Below, piece by piece: positions 46,525 to 55,349 of a DNA stretch of 64,000 nt. The notes beneath the pieces were generated by a model. It was not told the DNA's origin and made no database searches. It saw only the letters and a list, made by a program, of their open reading frames with translations. Source of the DNA: Novosphingobium ginsenosidimutans (GTDB lineage Bacteria; Pseudomonadota; Alphaproteobacteria; Sphingomonadales; Sphingomonadaceae); assembly GCF_007954425.1 (NCBI RefSeq), contig NZ_CP042345.1:930001-994000 (forward strand), in the 5' to 3' direction. Position 1 is the first letter of the stretch, and every line of letters starts with the position of its first letter. Position numbers and translations under genes: made by a program.

Positions 46525-47729
46525 AAGCCGCTAGCGAGAAACTCCTCGGCCAGCCCCGCCAGCAGGGCGGTGCCGCGCGGCAGGACCGCCTCGTCCACCA
46601 TCATGCGGGGTGAGTGGATACCGCAGCACGAATTCCAGTCGGCCCCGTCCTCGGCTACGCCCAGGAAGAACATCGCGCCGGGAACCATCTCGAGCACATA
46701 GGAGAAGTCCTCTGCCCCCATGATCGGCGCGGGCAAGGTTTGCCAGGCGCCGGGGCCGAGCAGGCCCTCCGTCACGCGCTCACCAAAGGCGACCGCCTTG
46801 GCATCGCAGATCGTGACCGGGAAACCTTCGATGATCCGGACCTCCGCACTGAGGCCATGTGCCGCTGCAATCCCCTTGGCGAGCTGGTCGAGCGCCGCGT
46901 GGAGCTTGGCGCGGTGGCGCGGCGAAAGCGTGCGCATCGTGCCCTTCAACGTCGCGAAATCGGCGATCACATTGTGCGCCGTCCCGCCCTCGATCCGGGC
47001 GACGGTGACCACCACCGGATCGTGAGCGTTGAACTGGCGCGTCACCAGCGTCTGAATGCCCAGCACAATCTCGCAGGCGACCGGCACCGGGTCATGGGTC
47101 TGGTGCGGCATCGAGGCATGGCCGCCCGCGCCCGTGACCATGATCTCGAACTGGTCGGCCGCTGCCATCAGCGGCCCGGCCCGGCCGGCAACCAGACCGT
47201 GCCGGGCATTGGGCATGACATGGAGCGCAAAGGCCGCATCGGGCAGGGGCCCAAATCCTTCACCGCCAATCAGGCCATCATCCAGCATGAAGCGCGCACC
47301 GTGGTGGCCCTCCTCTCCCGGCTGGAACATGAAGGAAACGGTTCCCTGCAGCTCCGCCTGCCGCGCCGCCAGCACCCGCGCCGCACCGGCCAGCATGGCG
47401 GTATGGGCATCGTGGCCGCAGGCGTGCATCGCGCCCTGGATCTGGGAGGCGAAGGGCAGGCCGGTCTCTTCCGGCATCGGCAGAGCGTCCATGTCGCCGC
47501 GCAGCAGGACATGGCGGCCCGGTGAACCACCCTGGAGCGTGGCGACCATGCCGGTGGTCGATGGTCCCTCGCGCCAGGTCAGCGGCAGGTCGGCCAGCGC
47601 GGCGCGGACCTTGTCGCGGGTGCGGGGGGTGTGGAGGCCAAGTTCGGGCTCGGCATGAATCGCGCGGCGCAGCGCAACAACCTCATCCGAAATCGCGCGG
47701 GCAGCGTCTAGCAGGTGACTGTGGAGCAT
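46521..47729 (-). CDS. M20-family amidohydrolase (hippurate hydrolase/IAA-amino-acid hydrolase type)
   Basis: A 402-residue metal-dependent amidohydrolase. Visible ligands: RRAIHAEPELG, ALPMPEETGL after RGDMD, HACGHDAHTAMLAGAA (Cys/His ligands), FQPGEEGHHGARFML (catalytic Glu) and MGAEDFSYVLEMVPG near the end. The dimerisation domain is inserted in the middle. The family cleaves N-acyl amino acids. No signal peptide, so it is cytosolic. It is convergent with the GNAT gene. Confidence 0.94.
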   Translation of the reverse strand: MLHSHLLDAARAISDEVVALRRAIHAEPELGLHTPRTRDKVRAALADLPLTWREGPSTTGMVATLQGGSPGRHVLLRGDMDALPMPEETGLPFASQIQGAMHACGHDAHTAMLAGAARVLAARQAELQGTVSFMFQPGEEGHHGARFMLDDGLIGGEGFGPLPDAAFALHVMPNARHGLVAGRAGPLMAAADQFEIMVTGAGGHASMPHQTHDPVPVACEIVLGIQTLVTRQFNAHDPVVVTVARIEGGTAHNVIADFATLKGTMRTLSPRHRAKLHAALDQLAKGIAAAHGLSAEVRIIEGFPVTICDAKAVAFGERVTEGLLGPGAWQTLPAPIMGAEDFSYVLEMVPGAMFFLGVAEDGADWNSCCGIHSPRMMVDEAVLPRGTALLAGLAEEFLASGF

Positions 47730-47760
47730 GGGCGGATGATAGCTGCCCGGCGCTGTGCGT

Positions 47761-48657
47761 CTAGGCCCCGATCTTCACCGCAATGCGCCGCGCCGCAGCA
47801 TTGTGCATAAGGACCGATACGACCAGCAGCACGTTGAGCACGACCGCCTGGTAGGCCATGTAATAGAGCGGCGTGCCCGCGAACATCGACAGGCCCAGCA
47901 CGATCGCGCGCGGGTTGGGGCCCAGCACCTTGCACATGAACAGCAGCGGAGGGGCTTCGGCGCGCACCGCGGCAGCAATCTCGGCCAGGCGGGCGGAATC
48001 GCCCTTGGCTGCATCGACCGCAGCGTCGATCCGCAGCGCATGCGGGGTCATCCCGCTGGCGGCGTTGAGGTAGGCCGAGACGAAGACCCCGAACAGGCTC
48101 TTGCTCGTGGCCGAATCCGCCTGGCCATGGCTGTGGCGGATCCAGGGGGTGCCATAGACCCACCACTGATACTGCCGGCGCTGGACCTCGACATGGTTGG
48201 ACTGAACCGCATGGCTGATCCCGGCGAAGACGATCAGCGCCCAGCCCATGCCGCCGCTGAAGTAGCCGGGCTCCTGCGAAAGCACCCAGCCCAGGATCAG
48301 GTAAAGCACGATATGGCTGGCATAGTCACAGACGCCATCGACCATCTCGCCGATCGGGCTGGTGCGGCCGGTCATCCGGGCCAGGTCACCATCGGCGCCA
48401 TCGACCACGTGCCAGCCCATGTGCAGCGCCATGCCCAGCGCCGCGCCGACCGGCCAGGCCAGGCCGGCATAAACGATGCCTGCCGCGACCACCATCAGCC
48501 CGCCGAACACCGAAACCATGTTGGGGGTGATCGGCGTATGCGCCAGGCCGCGCGCCAGCTGCCAGGCAAGCGGATGGTAGATGTAGTGATTGAGCGGATC
48601 CTGCAGTTCGCGCGGGCGCTGCGGCCGTGCCGGTTTGCCCTGCGTTACGCCCGCCAT
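47761..48657 (-). CDS. CDP-alcohol phosphatidyltransferase, probably CDP-inositol-dependent
   Basis: A 298-residue membrane enzyme (ATG 48657; a TTG at 48669 is possible). The complete family motif D86-x2-D89-G90-x2-A93-R94-x8-G103-x3-D107-x3-D111 is read in VDGADGDLARMTGRTSPIGE and the following MVDGVCD. Several hydrophobic segments follow. CDP-OH transferases of this size act on CDP-activated head groups. Divergent neighbours encode inositol-phosphate synthase and a nucleotidyltransferase, so transfer of inositol phosphate from CDP-inositol to a lipid or second inositol is the best hypothesis; a conventional CDP-diacylglycerol enzyme is the alternative. Confidence 0.85.
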   Translation of the reverse strand: MAGVTQGKPARPQRPRELQDPLNHYIYHPLAWQLARGLAHTPITPNMVSVFGGLMVVAAGIVYAGLAWPVGAALGMALHMGWHVVDGADGDLARMTGRTSPIGEMVDGVCDYASHIVLYLILGWVLSQEPGYFSGGMGWALIVFAGISHAVQSNHVEVQRRQYQWWVYGTPWIRHSHGQADSATSKSLFGVFVSAYLNAASGMTPHALRIDAAVDAAKGDSARLAEIAAAVRAEAPPLLFMCKVLGPNPRAIVLGLSMFAGTPLYYMAYQAVVLNVLLVVSVLMHNAAARRIAVKIGA

Positions 48658-49012
48658 CGCCTGTTCCAAGTCTTGCCCCGCTTCGCTGCAAATGGCCCTG
48701 CGGCCTTGCCTCCCCTTAGCGGCGCGAGGGCCCGCCTAACAAGGGCCTGACGGCGGATTTGCCACGCGCAGGAATGGTGCTATGCTAGTAAGCCTGCATT
48801 GCGCAGGTGTAATGTCCGGATGTGGCGGGATTCCAACAGGAAAGCGCCGGATTCGGGGCCGAAAAGGGAGAGGTCGCGGTGGCCACAGCAAGCCGCCCAA
48901 TCCCGCTATTCGGCTTGACCTGCGCCAAACTTCTTGCTTTTGGCGCGCGATTTCACAATGGGGCGGCCTTGATTCAGGCCGTGCTGCGCCGTTCGAGAAG
49001 GATTAAAACCTA
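48658..49012. other. 355-bp divergent intergenic region of the inositol module
   Basis: It separates the minus-strand CDP-alcohol transferase from the plus-strand ino1 gene and must hold both promoters. Short open frames on the plus strand (from 48782 and 48822) show no family features and run into the ino1 start, so I treat them as non-coding. GAGAAGGA at 48995-49002 is the ino1 ribosome site. No clear operator palindrome was found. Confidence 0.6.
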
Positions 49013-50113
49013 ATGAAGCCGATCAAGGTCGCCATTATCGGTGTTGGCAACTGCGCCAGCTCGCTGGTCCAGGGGGTTACCTACTATCGCCAGAACAACT
49101 CCTCGCAGGGCCTGATCCACGACAAGATCGGTGGCTTTGGCGCGGGCGACGTTGACTTCGTACTTGGCGTCGATGTCGACGCCCGCAAGGTCGGCAAAGA
49201 CATTGCCGAAGCGATCTTTGCCAAGCCGAACAACACTGCCGTGTTCCAGGCCGAAGTGCCGCTGACCGGCGCCAAGGTGATCATGGGCAAGGTGTCGGAC
49301 GGCGTTGCCCCGCACATGACCACGGTCGGTGAAAAGGGCTTCATCGTTTCTGACGAGGCCGAAGCCGACCAGGCTCGCATCGTCCAGGCGATCAGGGATT
49401 CGGGCGCCGAAGTGCTGGTCAACTTCCTCCCCGTCGGGTCGCAGGAAGCTACCGAGTTCTACATGAACTGCGCGCTGGAAGCCGGCGTTGCCGTGGTCAA
49501 CTGCATGCCGGTGTTCATCGCCAGCAACCCTGAATGGGAAGCCAAGTTCCGCGCCAAGAACCTGCCGATCGTGGGTGACGACATCAAGGCCCAGGTTGGC
49601 GCCACGATCGTCCACCGCGTGCTGTCCAGCCTGTTCGCCGCCCGCGGCGTGACGGTTGAGCGGACCTACCAGCTCAACACCGGCGGCAACACCGACTTCA
49701 TGAACATGCTGGACCGTCAGCGTCTCGGTTCGAAGAAGGAATCGAAGACCGAAGCCGTCCAGGCCATGCTGGCCCAGCGCCTCGAAGACGAAAACATCCA
49801 CGTCGGCCCGTCGGACTATGTTCCGTGGCAAAAGGACAACAAGCTGTGCTTCCTGCGCCTGGAAGGCCTGCAGTGGGGCAACGTGCCGATGGAACTGGAA
49901 CTCCGCCTCTCGGTGGAAGACAGCCCCAACTCGGCCGCTTGCGTCATGGACGCGATCCGCTGCGCCAAGCTGGCGCTGGACCGCGGTGAAGGCGGCGCCG
50001 TGATCGGTGCCTCGGCCTACTTCTGCAAGCACCCGCCGCAGCAGTTCAACGATGACCTCGCCGCCCAGATGGTTGAGGAATACATCGCCGACACCGCGCT
50101 GGCCGCTGAATAA
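49013..50113 (+). CDS. ino1: Inositol-3-phosphate (myo-inositol-1-phosphate) synthase
   Basis: Converts glucose-6-phosphate to inositol phosphate with NAD. The 366-residue protein is the short prokaryotic form. The NAD-binding motif is VAIIGVGNCASSLVQGV at residues 6-22; family blocks include LVNFLPVGSQEATEFYM, VNCMPVFIAS, GATIVHRVLS and TYQLNTGGNTDFMNMLD, with the catalytic Lys pair in SKKESKTEAV. Length matches actinobacterial/archaeal enzymes. A strong terminator follows, then a nucleotidyltransferase; the divergent neighbour is a CDP-alcohol transferase. Confidence 0.95.
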   Translation: MKPIKVAIIGVGNCASSLVQGVTYYRQNNSSQGLIHDKIGGFGAGDVDFVLGVDVDARKVGKDIAEAIFAKPNNTAVFQAEVPLTGAKVIMGKVSDGVAPHMTTVGEKGFIVSDEAEADQARIVQAIRDSGAEVLVNFLPVGSQEATEFYMNCALEAGVAVVNCMPVFIASNPEWEAKFRAKNLPIVGDDIKAQVGATIVHRVLSSLFAARGVTVERTYQLNTGGNTDFMNMLDRQRLGSKKESKTEAVQAMLAQRLEDENIHVGPSDYVPWQKDNKLCFLRLEGLQWGNVPMELELRLSVEDSPNSAACVMDAIRCAKLALDRGEGGAVIGASAYFCKHPPQQFNDDLAAQMVEEYIADTALAAE

Positions 50114-50136
50114 GGCCAACGGTCTGGAACTAGAGG

Positions 50137-50168
50137 CGGCGCCGGACAATTCCGGCGCCGTTTCTGTT
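50137..50168 (+). terminator. Intrinsic terminator-like hairpin after ino1
   Basis: CGGCGCCGGA (50137-50146) and TCCGGCGCCG (50151-50160) form a perfect 10-bp stem with a CAAT loop, followed by TTTCTGTTT. It is in the 68-bp gap between ino1 and the nucleotidyltransferase gene, so it would lower or separate expression of the latter. Confidence 0.85.
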
Positions 50169-50181
50169 TGAGGAAACGCCA

Positions 50182-50922
50182 ATGGACGCTCTCATCATTG
50201 CGGCAGGTTTTGGCAGCCGACTGCGCGACGTATCGGATTCCAAGCCGCTAACACCGATTGCAGGCGTCCCGCTGCTCGAACTGGGCGCACGGCAGGCCAA
50301 GGCTGCGGGCGTTGAGCGCGTTGTCGTGGTCACGGGGCACGAGGCAGAGCGCATCGAGGCAGCGCTGCCCGCGATTTCCGAACGCGTAGGCGTCCCGGTC
50401 GTATCGCATCGGGTCGCGGACTGGTCCAAACCCAACGGCTGGTCGGTCATCGCCGGTGCCGACACGATCGATGGCAATTACCTGCTGATGATGTCGGACC
50501 ACATCTTTTCCGCCCGGATCCTGACCGCGCTCGCCCAGCAGCATGGGCCCGATCGCGGCGTGACCCTGGCGGTAGACTATCGCTGCGATAATCCGCTGGT
50601 CGATCCCGACGACGCGACCTGGGTCAAGCTGGACCAGCGCGGCTTCATCACCGCTATCGGCAAGACCATTCCCGCATATGACGCGGTCGATTGCGGAGCC
50701 TTCCTGGCGACGCCGGAGCTGGCCGAGGCGATCCGCGCCGCGATTGCCGAAGGCAAGGCCGGGAGCCTCTCAGAAGGCATGCAGCGGCTCGCCGACGCGG
50801 GACGCGCGGCGACGATGGATATCGGCACGGCCTGGTGGCTCGATGTCGATGACCCGCGCGCCTATGAACTGGCCGAAGACCAGGCCCCGCGCGAGCTGCC
50901 GGAGATTTACGCTACCCTTTAG
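50182..50922 (+). CDS. Sugar/inositol-phosphate nucleotidyltransferase, probable CTP:inositol-1-phosphate cytidylyltransferase
   Basis: A 246-residue NTP-transferase. The N-terminal nucleotide-binding signature is LIIAAGFGSRLRDVSDSKPL (G-x-G-x-R ... K-P-L), the metal-binding Asp is in LLMMSDHIFS, and VKLDQRGFITAIGK fits the family. The size equals the cytidylyltransferase half of the archaeal IPCT/DIPPS fusion enzyme. Position after ino1 and near a CDP-alcohol transferase supports inositol phosphate as substrate; another sugar phosphate is possible. Its stop overlaps the convergent DUF2141 gene by 4 bp. Confidence 0.85.
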   Translation: MDALIIAAGFGSRLRDVSDSKPLTPIAGVPLLELGARQAKAAGVERVVVVTGHEAERIEAALPAISERVGVPVVSHRVADWSKPNGWSVIAGADTIDGNYLLMMSDHIFSARILTALAQQHGPDRGVTLAVDYRCDNPLVDPDDATWVKLDQRGFITAIGKTIPAYDAVDCGAFLATPELAEAIRAAIAEGKAGSLSEGMQRLADAGRAATMDIGTAWWLDVDDPRAYELAEDQAPRELPEIYATL

Positions 50923-51413
50923 GGGTACTTCATCGAGATCCGCGTGGTCAGCCCGGGCTTCGGCACGTTGAGCCGGACCGAGCGGAACTGCGGCAGGCCG
51001 GCCAGCGTCGCCGGGTTGTTCGAGAAGCCATAGCCCTCGGCCGGGAGGCCCAGGCCGGTGCGGTCAAACCGGCCGTCGCGGTTCTCGTCATGGTAAAGCG
51101 CCAGGGCATAGACCCCCGGCTTGGGCACAAAGATGCAGCCGCGGGTCGTGCCGGTGTTGGCATCGACTCGGCCGACATAGAGCGAACCGCGCTTGACCAG
51201 GAACTTCGACGAATCGTCGGCATAAAGCGTGATCGCGACCACGCCATTCCCATTGCGTACGCCATCAACCACGACATTGAGCCAGGTTGCGCTGGCCGGG
51301 CCGGTGCAGCCGGCCGGCGCGGCGGCAGGCGCACTGGCCGCCGTGGGAGCCGCAGCCGACACCAGCGCAGCAAGGGCAAGGGCCGCGGCGCGGATACGTC
51401 GGGGCTGGATCAT
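50919..51413 (-). CDS. Secreted DUF2141-family protein
   Basis: A 164-residue protein from ATG 51413 with a signal peptide (MIQPRRIRAAALALAALVSA, ending near AAS). The DUF2141 core is visible as VVVDGVRNGNGVVAITLYAD, PGVYALALYHDENRDGRFD (the characteristic H-D-x-N-x-D-G-x-x-D calcium-like loop) and GLPAEGYGFSNN. Function is not established; the fold is beta-rich and exported. The 105-bp region upstream separates it from the lasso cluster. Confidence 0.9.
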   Translation of the reverse strand: MIQPRRIRAAALALAALVSAAAPTAASAPAAAPAGCTGPASATWLNVVVDGVRNGNGVVAITLYADDSSKFLVKRGSLYVGRVDANTGTTRGCIFVPKPGVYALALYHDENRDGRFDRTGLGLPAEGYGFSNNPATLAGLPQFRSVRLNVPKPGLTTRISMKYP

Positions 51414-51554
51414 CGCTTCGTCATCCTGTCTGTTGGGAGAAGCTGGCACGCCATTATGGCACCTGCATTACGGTGCATCGCCTGCCAGTGTTGCCCCCCA
51501 ATTACGATTCGCCCGCTGAATAGCCGGTGAATTGGGCAACAATTGGGTAACCAC

Positions 51555-53237
51555 CTAGGATTCGTCAACCACCTGGCCTGAGTCGAGCCTGATCACGTGG
51601 TCAGCAAGATCAAGCAGGGCACCGCGATGGGCGATCAGCACGATCGTCATCCGCCCGCGCAACTGCGCCAGCGCCGCGGCAATTGCCATCTCGTTTTCGG
51701 TATCAAGAGCCGAGGTTGCCTCATCGAGAATCAGCAGCTGCGGATCGCGCAGCAGCGCGCGGGCCAGCATCAGCCGCTGGCGCTCACCCCCGGATAGCCG
51801 CCGCCCGCCATCGCCCAACCGGGTTTCGAGCCGCTGCGGCAGAGCGCGGACGAAGTCTGCCGCTGCTGCATCTTCCAGTGCCTGCCACAGCCGTGGCTCG
51901 TCCGCCGCCGGTGCGGCCCACCGCAAGTTGTCCCCTACGGAAGCCGCAAGGACCAGCGGTTCCTGGTCGATATAGGCAACCTGGCCGCGCCAGGTGCGCA
52001 GTTTCGCGGGATCAAGCACCGCTTTGTCAACTGCGATGGTGCCGGCGTCCGGGACCAACAGGCCGGCAAGCAGATCGGCAAGCGAACTTTTGCCCGCACC
52101 CGATGGTCCGACCAGCGCGGTAATCTGCCTGGCCGGGATGGCGACGCTCACCCCGGCCAGCGCAGGTGCCACCTGCCCGGCATAGTGCAACGTGACGCTG
52201 CTCAGGTGCATCGCGCGGGCCAGCTCGATCCGCTCGGCGGCAATTGCCGAGGGCTCCGCCGCTGCGTCCATCGCCGCGATCTGGGCCTCGGCGGCGGCCA
52301 GAGCCGGAGCGGCATGGCGCCACTGCTGCCAGGCTTCCTGCAAGGTGCCGAGCAGCGGCAAGGCCCGCGCAAAGACCGCGATCAGCGGCAGGACCGTGGC
52401 GGCCGGCAGATGCCACCCGGCCAGCGCCAGCCAGACCAGCAGCGCCAACACCGCCGCGCCCCCGGTCTGGAGCAGGAACTGCCCCATGGCCTGGCTGCTG
52501 TGCCATGCGTGACGTGCCGCGCCGAGCTCCGCAAAGCCCTGCATAACCATGGCTTCGGCCTGGGCCTCACGACCCAGCGTCTTGATCGAGCGCAGCGCAC
52601 CAAGCGCCTCGCCAATCGCGCCGTGGACCCGGTCCCAGATTGCACCGAAAGCTTCGCCCAGCGCTGTCGCCTGTTGCCGCAGCCTGCGATAGGCCAACAG
52701 CACGAGCATGCCCGCCAGCAGTCCGCCCAGCGCAAACAGCGGATAGATCGCCAGCGCCGCCAGGGCGAGCGCAAGCAAGGTCACCACGCTGGTGGTCGCT
52801 AGCAGCAACTGGTTCACGCCGTGCCCGACCCGGTCGAGATTGGTGATCAGCAGGCTGGCCTGATCGGACCGGCGCAGACCCTGCAGCGTTCGCCAGTCAG
52901 CGCCCAGCAAGGCCCGCCAGGCGCGTTGCCGCAGTCCGTCGATCAGCGCCAGCTCCAGTGACAGCGCCGCACGGTTGCGGGCCAGCACCAGCGCTGCACG
53001 CGCCGCCACCAGGACAACGAACAGCGCCAGCAGGGCAGGCAGCGTCTGGTCGAACCCAAGGCTCGTGACCGCCTTGGCGATGGGTCCCACTGCCACCGTG
53101 TCGCGACCGGCCAGAGTACCCAGCAACGGGACCAGCAGCACCAGGCCGACGCCTTCGGTCAGGGCCGACAAAGTCTGCAACAGGGCCAGGCGCGGGACGA
53201 GCCGACGGACCTGCGGATCACGCAAGCCGGCGCTCAT
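51555..53237 (-). CDS. Lasso-cluster ABC exporter (D protein), fused permease and ATPase
   Basis: A 560-residue half-transporter that would export the mature RiPP. Transmembrane domain residues ~1-310 (six helices); ATPase domain with Walker A GPSGAGKSS at 377-385, ABC signature LSGGERQRL at 481-489 and Walker B LLILDEATSA at 501-510. No N-terminal peptidase domain, as expected when leader removal is done by B2. ATG overlaps the C-protein stop (ATGA). It is the last gene of the cluster. Confidence 0.9.
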   Translation of the reverse strand: MSAGLRDPQVRRLVPRLALLQTLSALTEGVGLVLLVPLLGTLAGRDTVAVGPIAKAVTSLGFDQTLPALLALFVVLVAARAALVLARNRAALSLELALIDGLRQRAWRALLGADWRTLQGLRRSDQASLLITNLDRVGHGVNQLLLATTSVVTLLALALAALAIYPLFALGGLLAGMLVLLAYRRLRQQATALGEAFGAIWDRVHGAIGEALGALRSIKTLGREAQAEAMVMQGFAELGAARHAWHSSQAMGQFLLQTGGAAVLALLVWLALAGWHLPAATVLPLIAVFARALPLLGTLQEAWQQWRHAAPALAAAEAQIAAMDAAAEPSAIAAERIELARAMHLSSVTLHYAGQVAPALAGVSVAIPARQITALVGPSGAGKSSLADLLAGLLVPDAGTIAVDKAVLDPAKLRTWRGQVAYIDQEPLVLAASVGDNLRWAAPAADEPRLWQALEDAAAADFVRALPQRLETRLGDGGRRLSGGERQRLMLARALLRDPQLLILDEATSALDTENEMAIAAALAQLRGRMTIVLIAHRGALLDLADHVIRLDSGQVVDES

Positions 53238-55150
53238 TGATTGCAGCCTTCGAAATAGTTCACATAGCGCGCCAGCATGATGGCGCGCGGGATCGCGCCC
53301 TCGCGCAGCAGCCGCTCCTCGACCGGGATCGCACCAGTGGCAGGCCAGTCTTCAAGGGCGTGGCGGATCTTCGGAAAATCGATCATGGCGCTGAGCCGCT
53401 CGTTCTGCGCCAGTTGCTCCACTTCTGCCAGCAATTCGCGCCGACGGCGGCCCAGCTTGAGGTGCCAGTCGGCCCCGTGGCGACCGTGGCGGGTTTCCAG
53501 CCGCTGCGCCTCAGGCATGATTCCGCGCGCCATTTCGCGCGCCAGCCAGCGGGTCTGGCCATCGCGCAGGAACAGCTCGGTCGGCAGGCCCAGGCAGAAT
53601 TCGACGAAGGGGCGCCAGGCCGTGGGATCGCGCTGGGGCAGGCCATAGATCTCCTCGAAGCCGTGCATGATGTCGCAATGGTCGTTGCGCTGGAACAGCT
53701 CGAACTCGCGCCAGCGGCCCAGCTCGGGCCAGCGTCGCACCGGTTGCCCCGCCTGCCGCGCCCGTGCCTGGGCGCCAGAGGACAGCGCATAGTCAGCCCG
53801 CAGCGGCGAGGCGATGGCGAAGATGTCTGGCTGCCCGCGCAGCCGCCGCTGCCATTGCCACAGCTTGTCCGGCAGGATCGGCAGGACGCTCAGTGCCAGG
53901 AACCGCCGCAGCAGCGAGCGGTCATCGTTCTCGGCATGGCGCAAAGCCAGCCAGAGCTGCCGCCAGCGCCCGCGCAGCAGGTATTCGGGGAAACCCCAGC
54001 CGCCCTCGGCACTGAAAGTGAAATTGCCATAGTCGGCACCCAGCACCACATCGCAGCCCGCCGCCCGCGCCGCGCGCCAGAGCGAATGGAAGTGGCTGAA
54101 ATTGGTTTGATTGATCGCGGCAGAGCCGGTCGCAAAGAACAGCTCGGTAAGGCCGGCATCGAAACCCGTGCCGGCATTGTCCTCAAAATGAAGGACCAGC
54201 CCCGGGTGCTGCTGGGCAAAGGCTTCAACATAAGGCCGCTCGTCACCGAAGGTGCCGCTATCCTGGTGACCATCCCAGCCGTTCTCAGGCGTGAAGGTAA
54301 AAGCATGGAGCTGGCTTCCGGCAGGCAGGGCAGCCAAGGCCTTTGCGGCGACCTGCGATGAATCGAGTCCGCCCGAAAGCATGATGGCTGGGCGATGCGA
54401 CCCTCGAAGCGCAACTTTGGTCGCTTCAGTCAGCAGGCTGTGCGCTGCCTCAAGATACTCGGCATCGCGGCCAAGCCGCACTTTGGGCAAGCTGTACAAA
54501 TCGTAATAGCGCCGTTCACGCATGCCCGCCGGATTGAAGCGCAGTTCGGTGCCGAGCGGGACCTGTTCCACCCCTTCGAACCAGCCGGTCCGATCATCGC
54601 CGGGATTGAACAGCGCGTTATCCGCCAGCTTGGCATCATTGATCTGCCGCGGCACTCCGCAAGCAAACAATGCGCGCGTCACCGAAGCGGCGATCAAGCG
54701 TTCAGGACGGGCATGGAAATGCAGCGGCGGTGCCCGCAGCGGACTGCGTACCAGGCACAACTCCTGCGCTGCACCGTTAATCAGGATTGCGGCATATTCG
54801 CCGATCAGCCGTAGGTCTGCGGCATCGCCCCAGGCCAACCGCGCAGCGCCATAGAGCCGGGCCAGCTTGGCCGGATCCGGCCGATCACCGGGATAGTCGA
54901 CCTCCAGCAGGCCCGCCGCTTCTCGGGCATTGTCGATCCGTCCGGCAAACAGCACCAGCAGCGGCCCGACTTTGGGCGGCTGCCACTGACGTGCCCGGTG
55001 CGAAGCTGTCCCCGGCAGGAGCGAAGCTACCTGGCACTGGTCAACCGAAGCTGCACTGGCAATCCGTCCGGTACCGGCCGCGAGAGCCTGCGCCAAGTGG
55101 GCGGCGGTCGGCTCATGCCGGCCAGAGCGCTGCCAATCGACCGCGATCAC
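53234..55150 (-). CDS. Lasso cyclase (C protein), asparagine-synthetase homologue
   Basis: A 638-residue protein from GTG 55150. The N-terminal domain (residues ~1-200) resembles the glutaminase domain of AsnB but starts Met-Ile, so it lacks the catalytic Cys2, as in lasso cyclases. The ATP-pyrophosphatase loop SGGLDSS is at 259-265, followed by ADYGNFTFSAEGGWG. Such enzymes adenylate an Asp/Glu side chain of the core so that the core N-terminus can attack it. It starts 36 bp after the precursor gene and overlaps the exporter gene. Confidence 0.9.
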   Translation of the reverse strand: MIAVDWQRSGRHEPTAAHLAQALAAGTGRIASAASVDQCQVASLLPGTASHRARQWQPPKVGPLLVLFAGRIDNAREAAGLLEVDYPGDRPDPAKLARLYGAARLAWGDAADLRLIGEYAAILINGAAQELCLVRSPLRAPPLHFHARPERLIAASVTRALFACGVPRQINDAKLADNALFNPGDDRTGWFEGVEQVPLGTELRFNPAGMRERRYYDLYSLPKVRLGRDAEYLEAAHSLLTEATKVALRGSHRPAIMLSGGLDSSQVAAKALAALPAGSQLHAFTFTPENGWDGHQDSGTFGDERPYVEAFAQQHPGLVLHFEDNAGTGFDAGLTELFFATGSAAINQTNFSHFHSLWRAARAAGCDVVLGADYGNFTFSAEGGWGFPEYLLRGRWRQLWLALRHAENDDRSLLRRFLALSVLPILPDKLWQWQRRLRGQPDIFAIASPLRADYALSSGAQARARQAGQPVRRWPELGRWREFELFQRNDHCDIMHGFEEIYGLPQRDPTAWRPFVEFCLGLPTELFLRDGQTRWLAREMARGIMPEAQRLETRHGRHGADWHLKLGRRRRELLAEVEQLAQNERLSAMIDFPKIRHALEDWPATGAIPVEERLLREGAIPRAIMLARYVNYFEGCNQ

Positions 55151-55186
55151 GTCAACCGCCGGGCGTGGCGGCCCGCCCCTTCACGC

Positions 55187-55315
55187 TCAGGATCGGCGGT
55201 TCGACCCCTGCGTCGTACCAGGGCCAGGGCGCGGTCCGACATCGGCAAGCTGACCCAGGCGGACGAGTTCGGGCTTGGTCCACGTCTTGTCCTGCGGCCG
55301 GTTCTGCTGCGACAT
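55187..55315 (-). CDS. Lasso-type RiPP precursor (A peptide) with an atypical core
   Basis: A 42-residue peptide. Residues 12-21 read WTKPELVRLG, matching the leader motif Y/W-x-x-P-x-L-x-x-x-G recognised by the B1 protein. In known precursors the motif's aromatic sits about 17 residues before the cut, which would put the cut near residue 28 and give a core like RPGPGTTQGSNRRS. No Asp or Glu occurs after Asp25, so the usual ring acceptor at core position 7-9 is missing. The last residue is Ser. GGAG lies about 9 bases before the ATG. It sits between B2 and C. Confidence 0.8.
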   Translation of the reverse strand: MSQQNRPQDKTWTKPELVRLGQLADVGPRPGPGTTQGSNRRS

Positions 55316-55331
55316 TTTTTCCAACTCCGGT

Positions 55332-55349
55332 GGGCCGGGCGACCGGCCC
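55332..55349 (-). promoter_or_regulatory. Hairpin in the leader of the precursor gene
   Basis: GGGCCGG and CCGGCCC form a 7-bp stem with a 4-base loop in the 70-bp gap between B2 and the precursor, 17 bp upstream of the precursor ATG. It could protect or set apart the precursor mRNA. No T-run follows, so it is not a standard terminator. Confidence 0.5.

Noticed and set aside
48782..49013. Short plus-strand frames upstream of ino1 as small proteins
   Set aside because: No ribosome site or recognisable feature; they occupy the divergent promoter region and run into the ino1 start.
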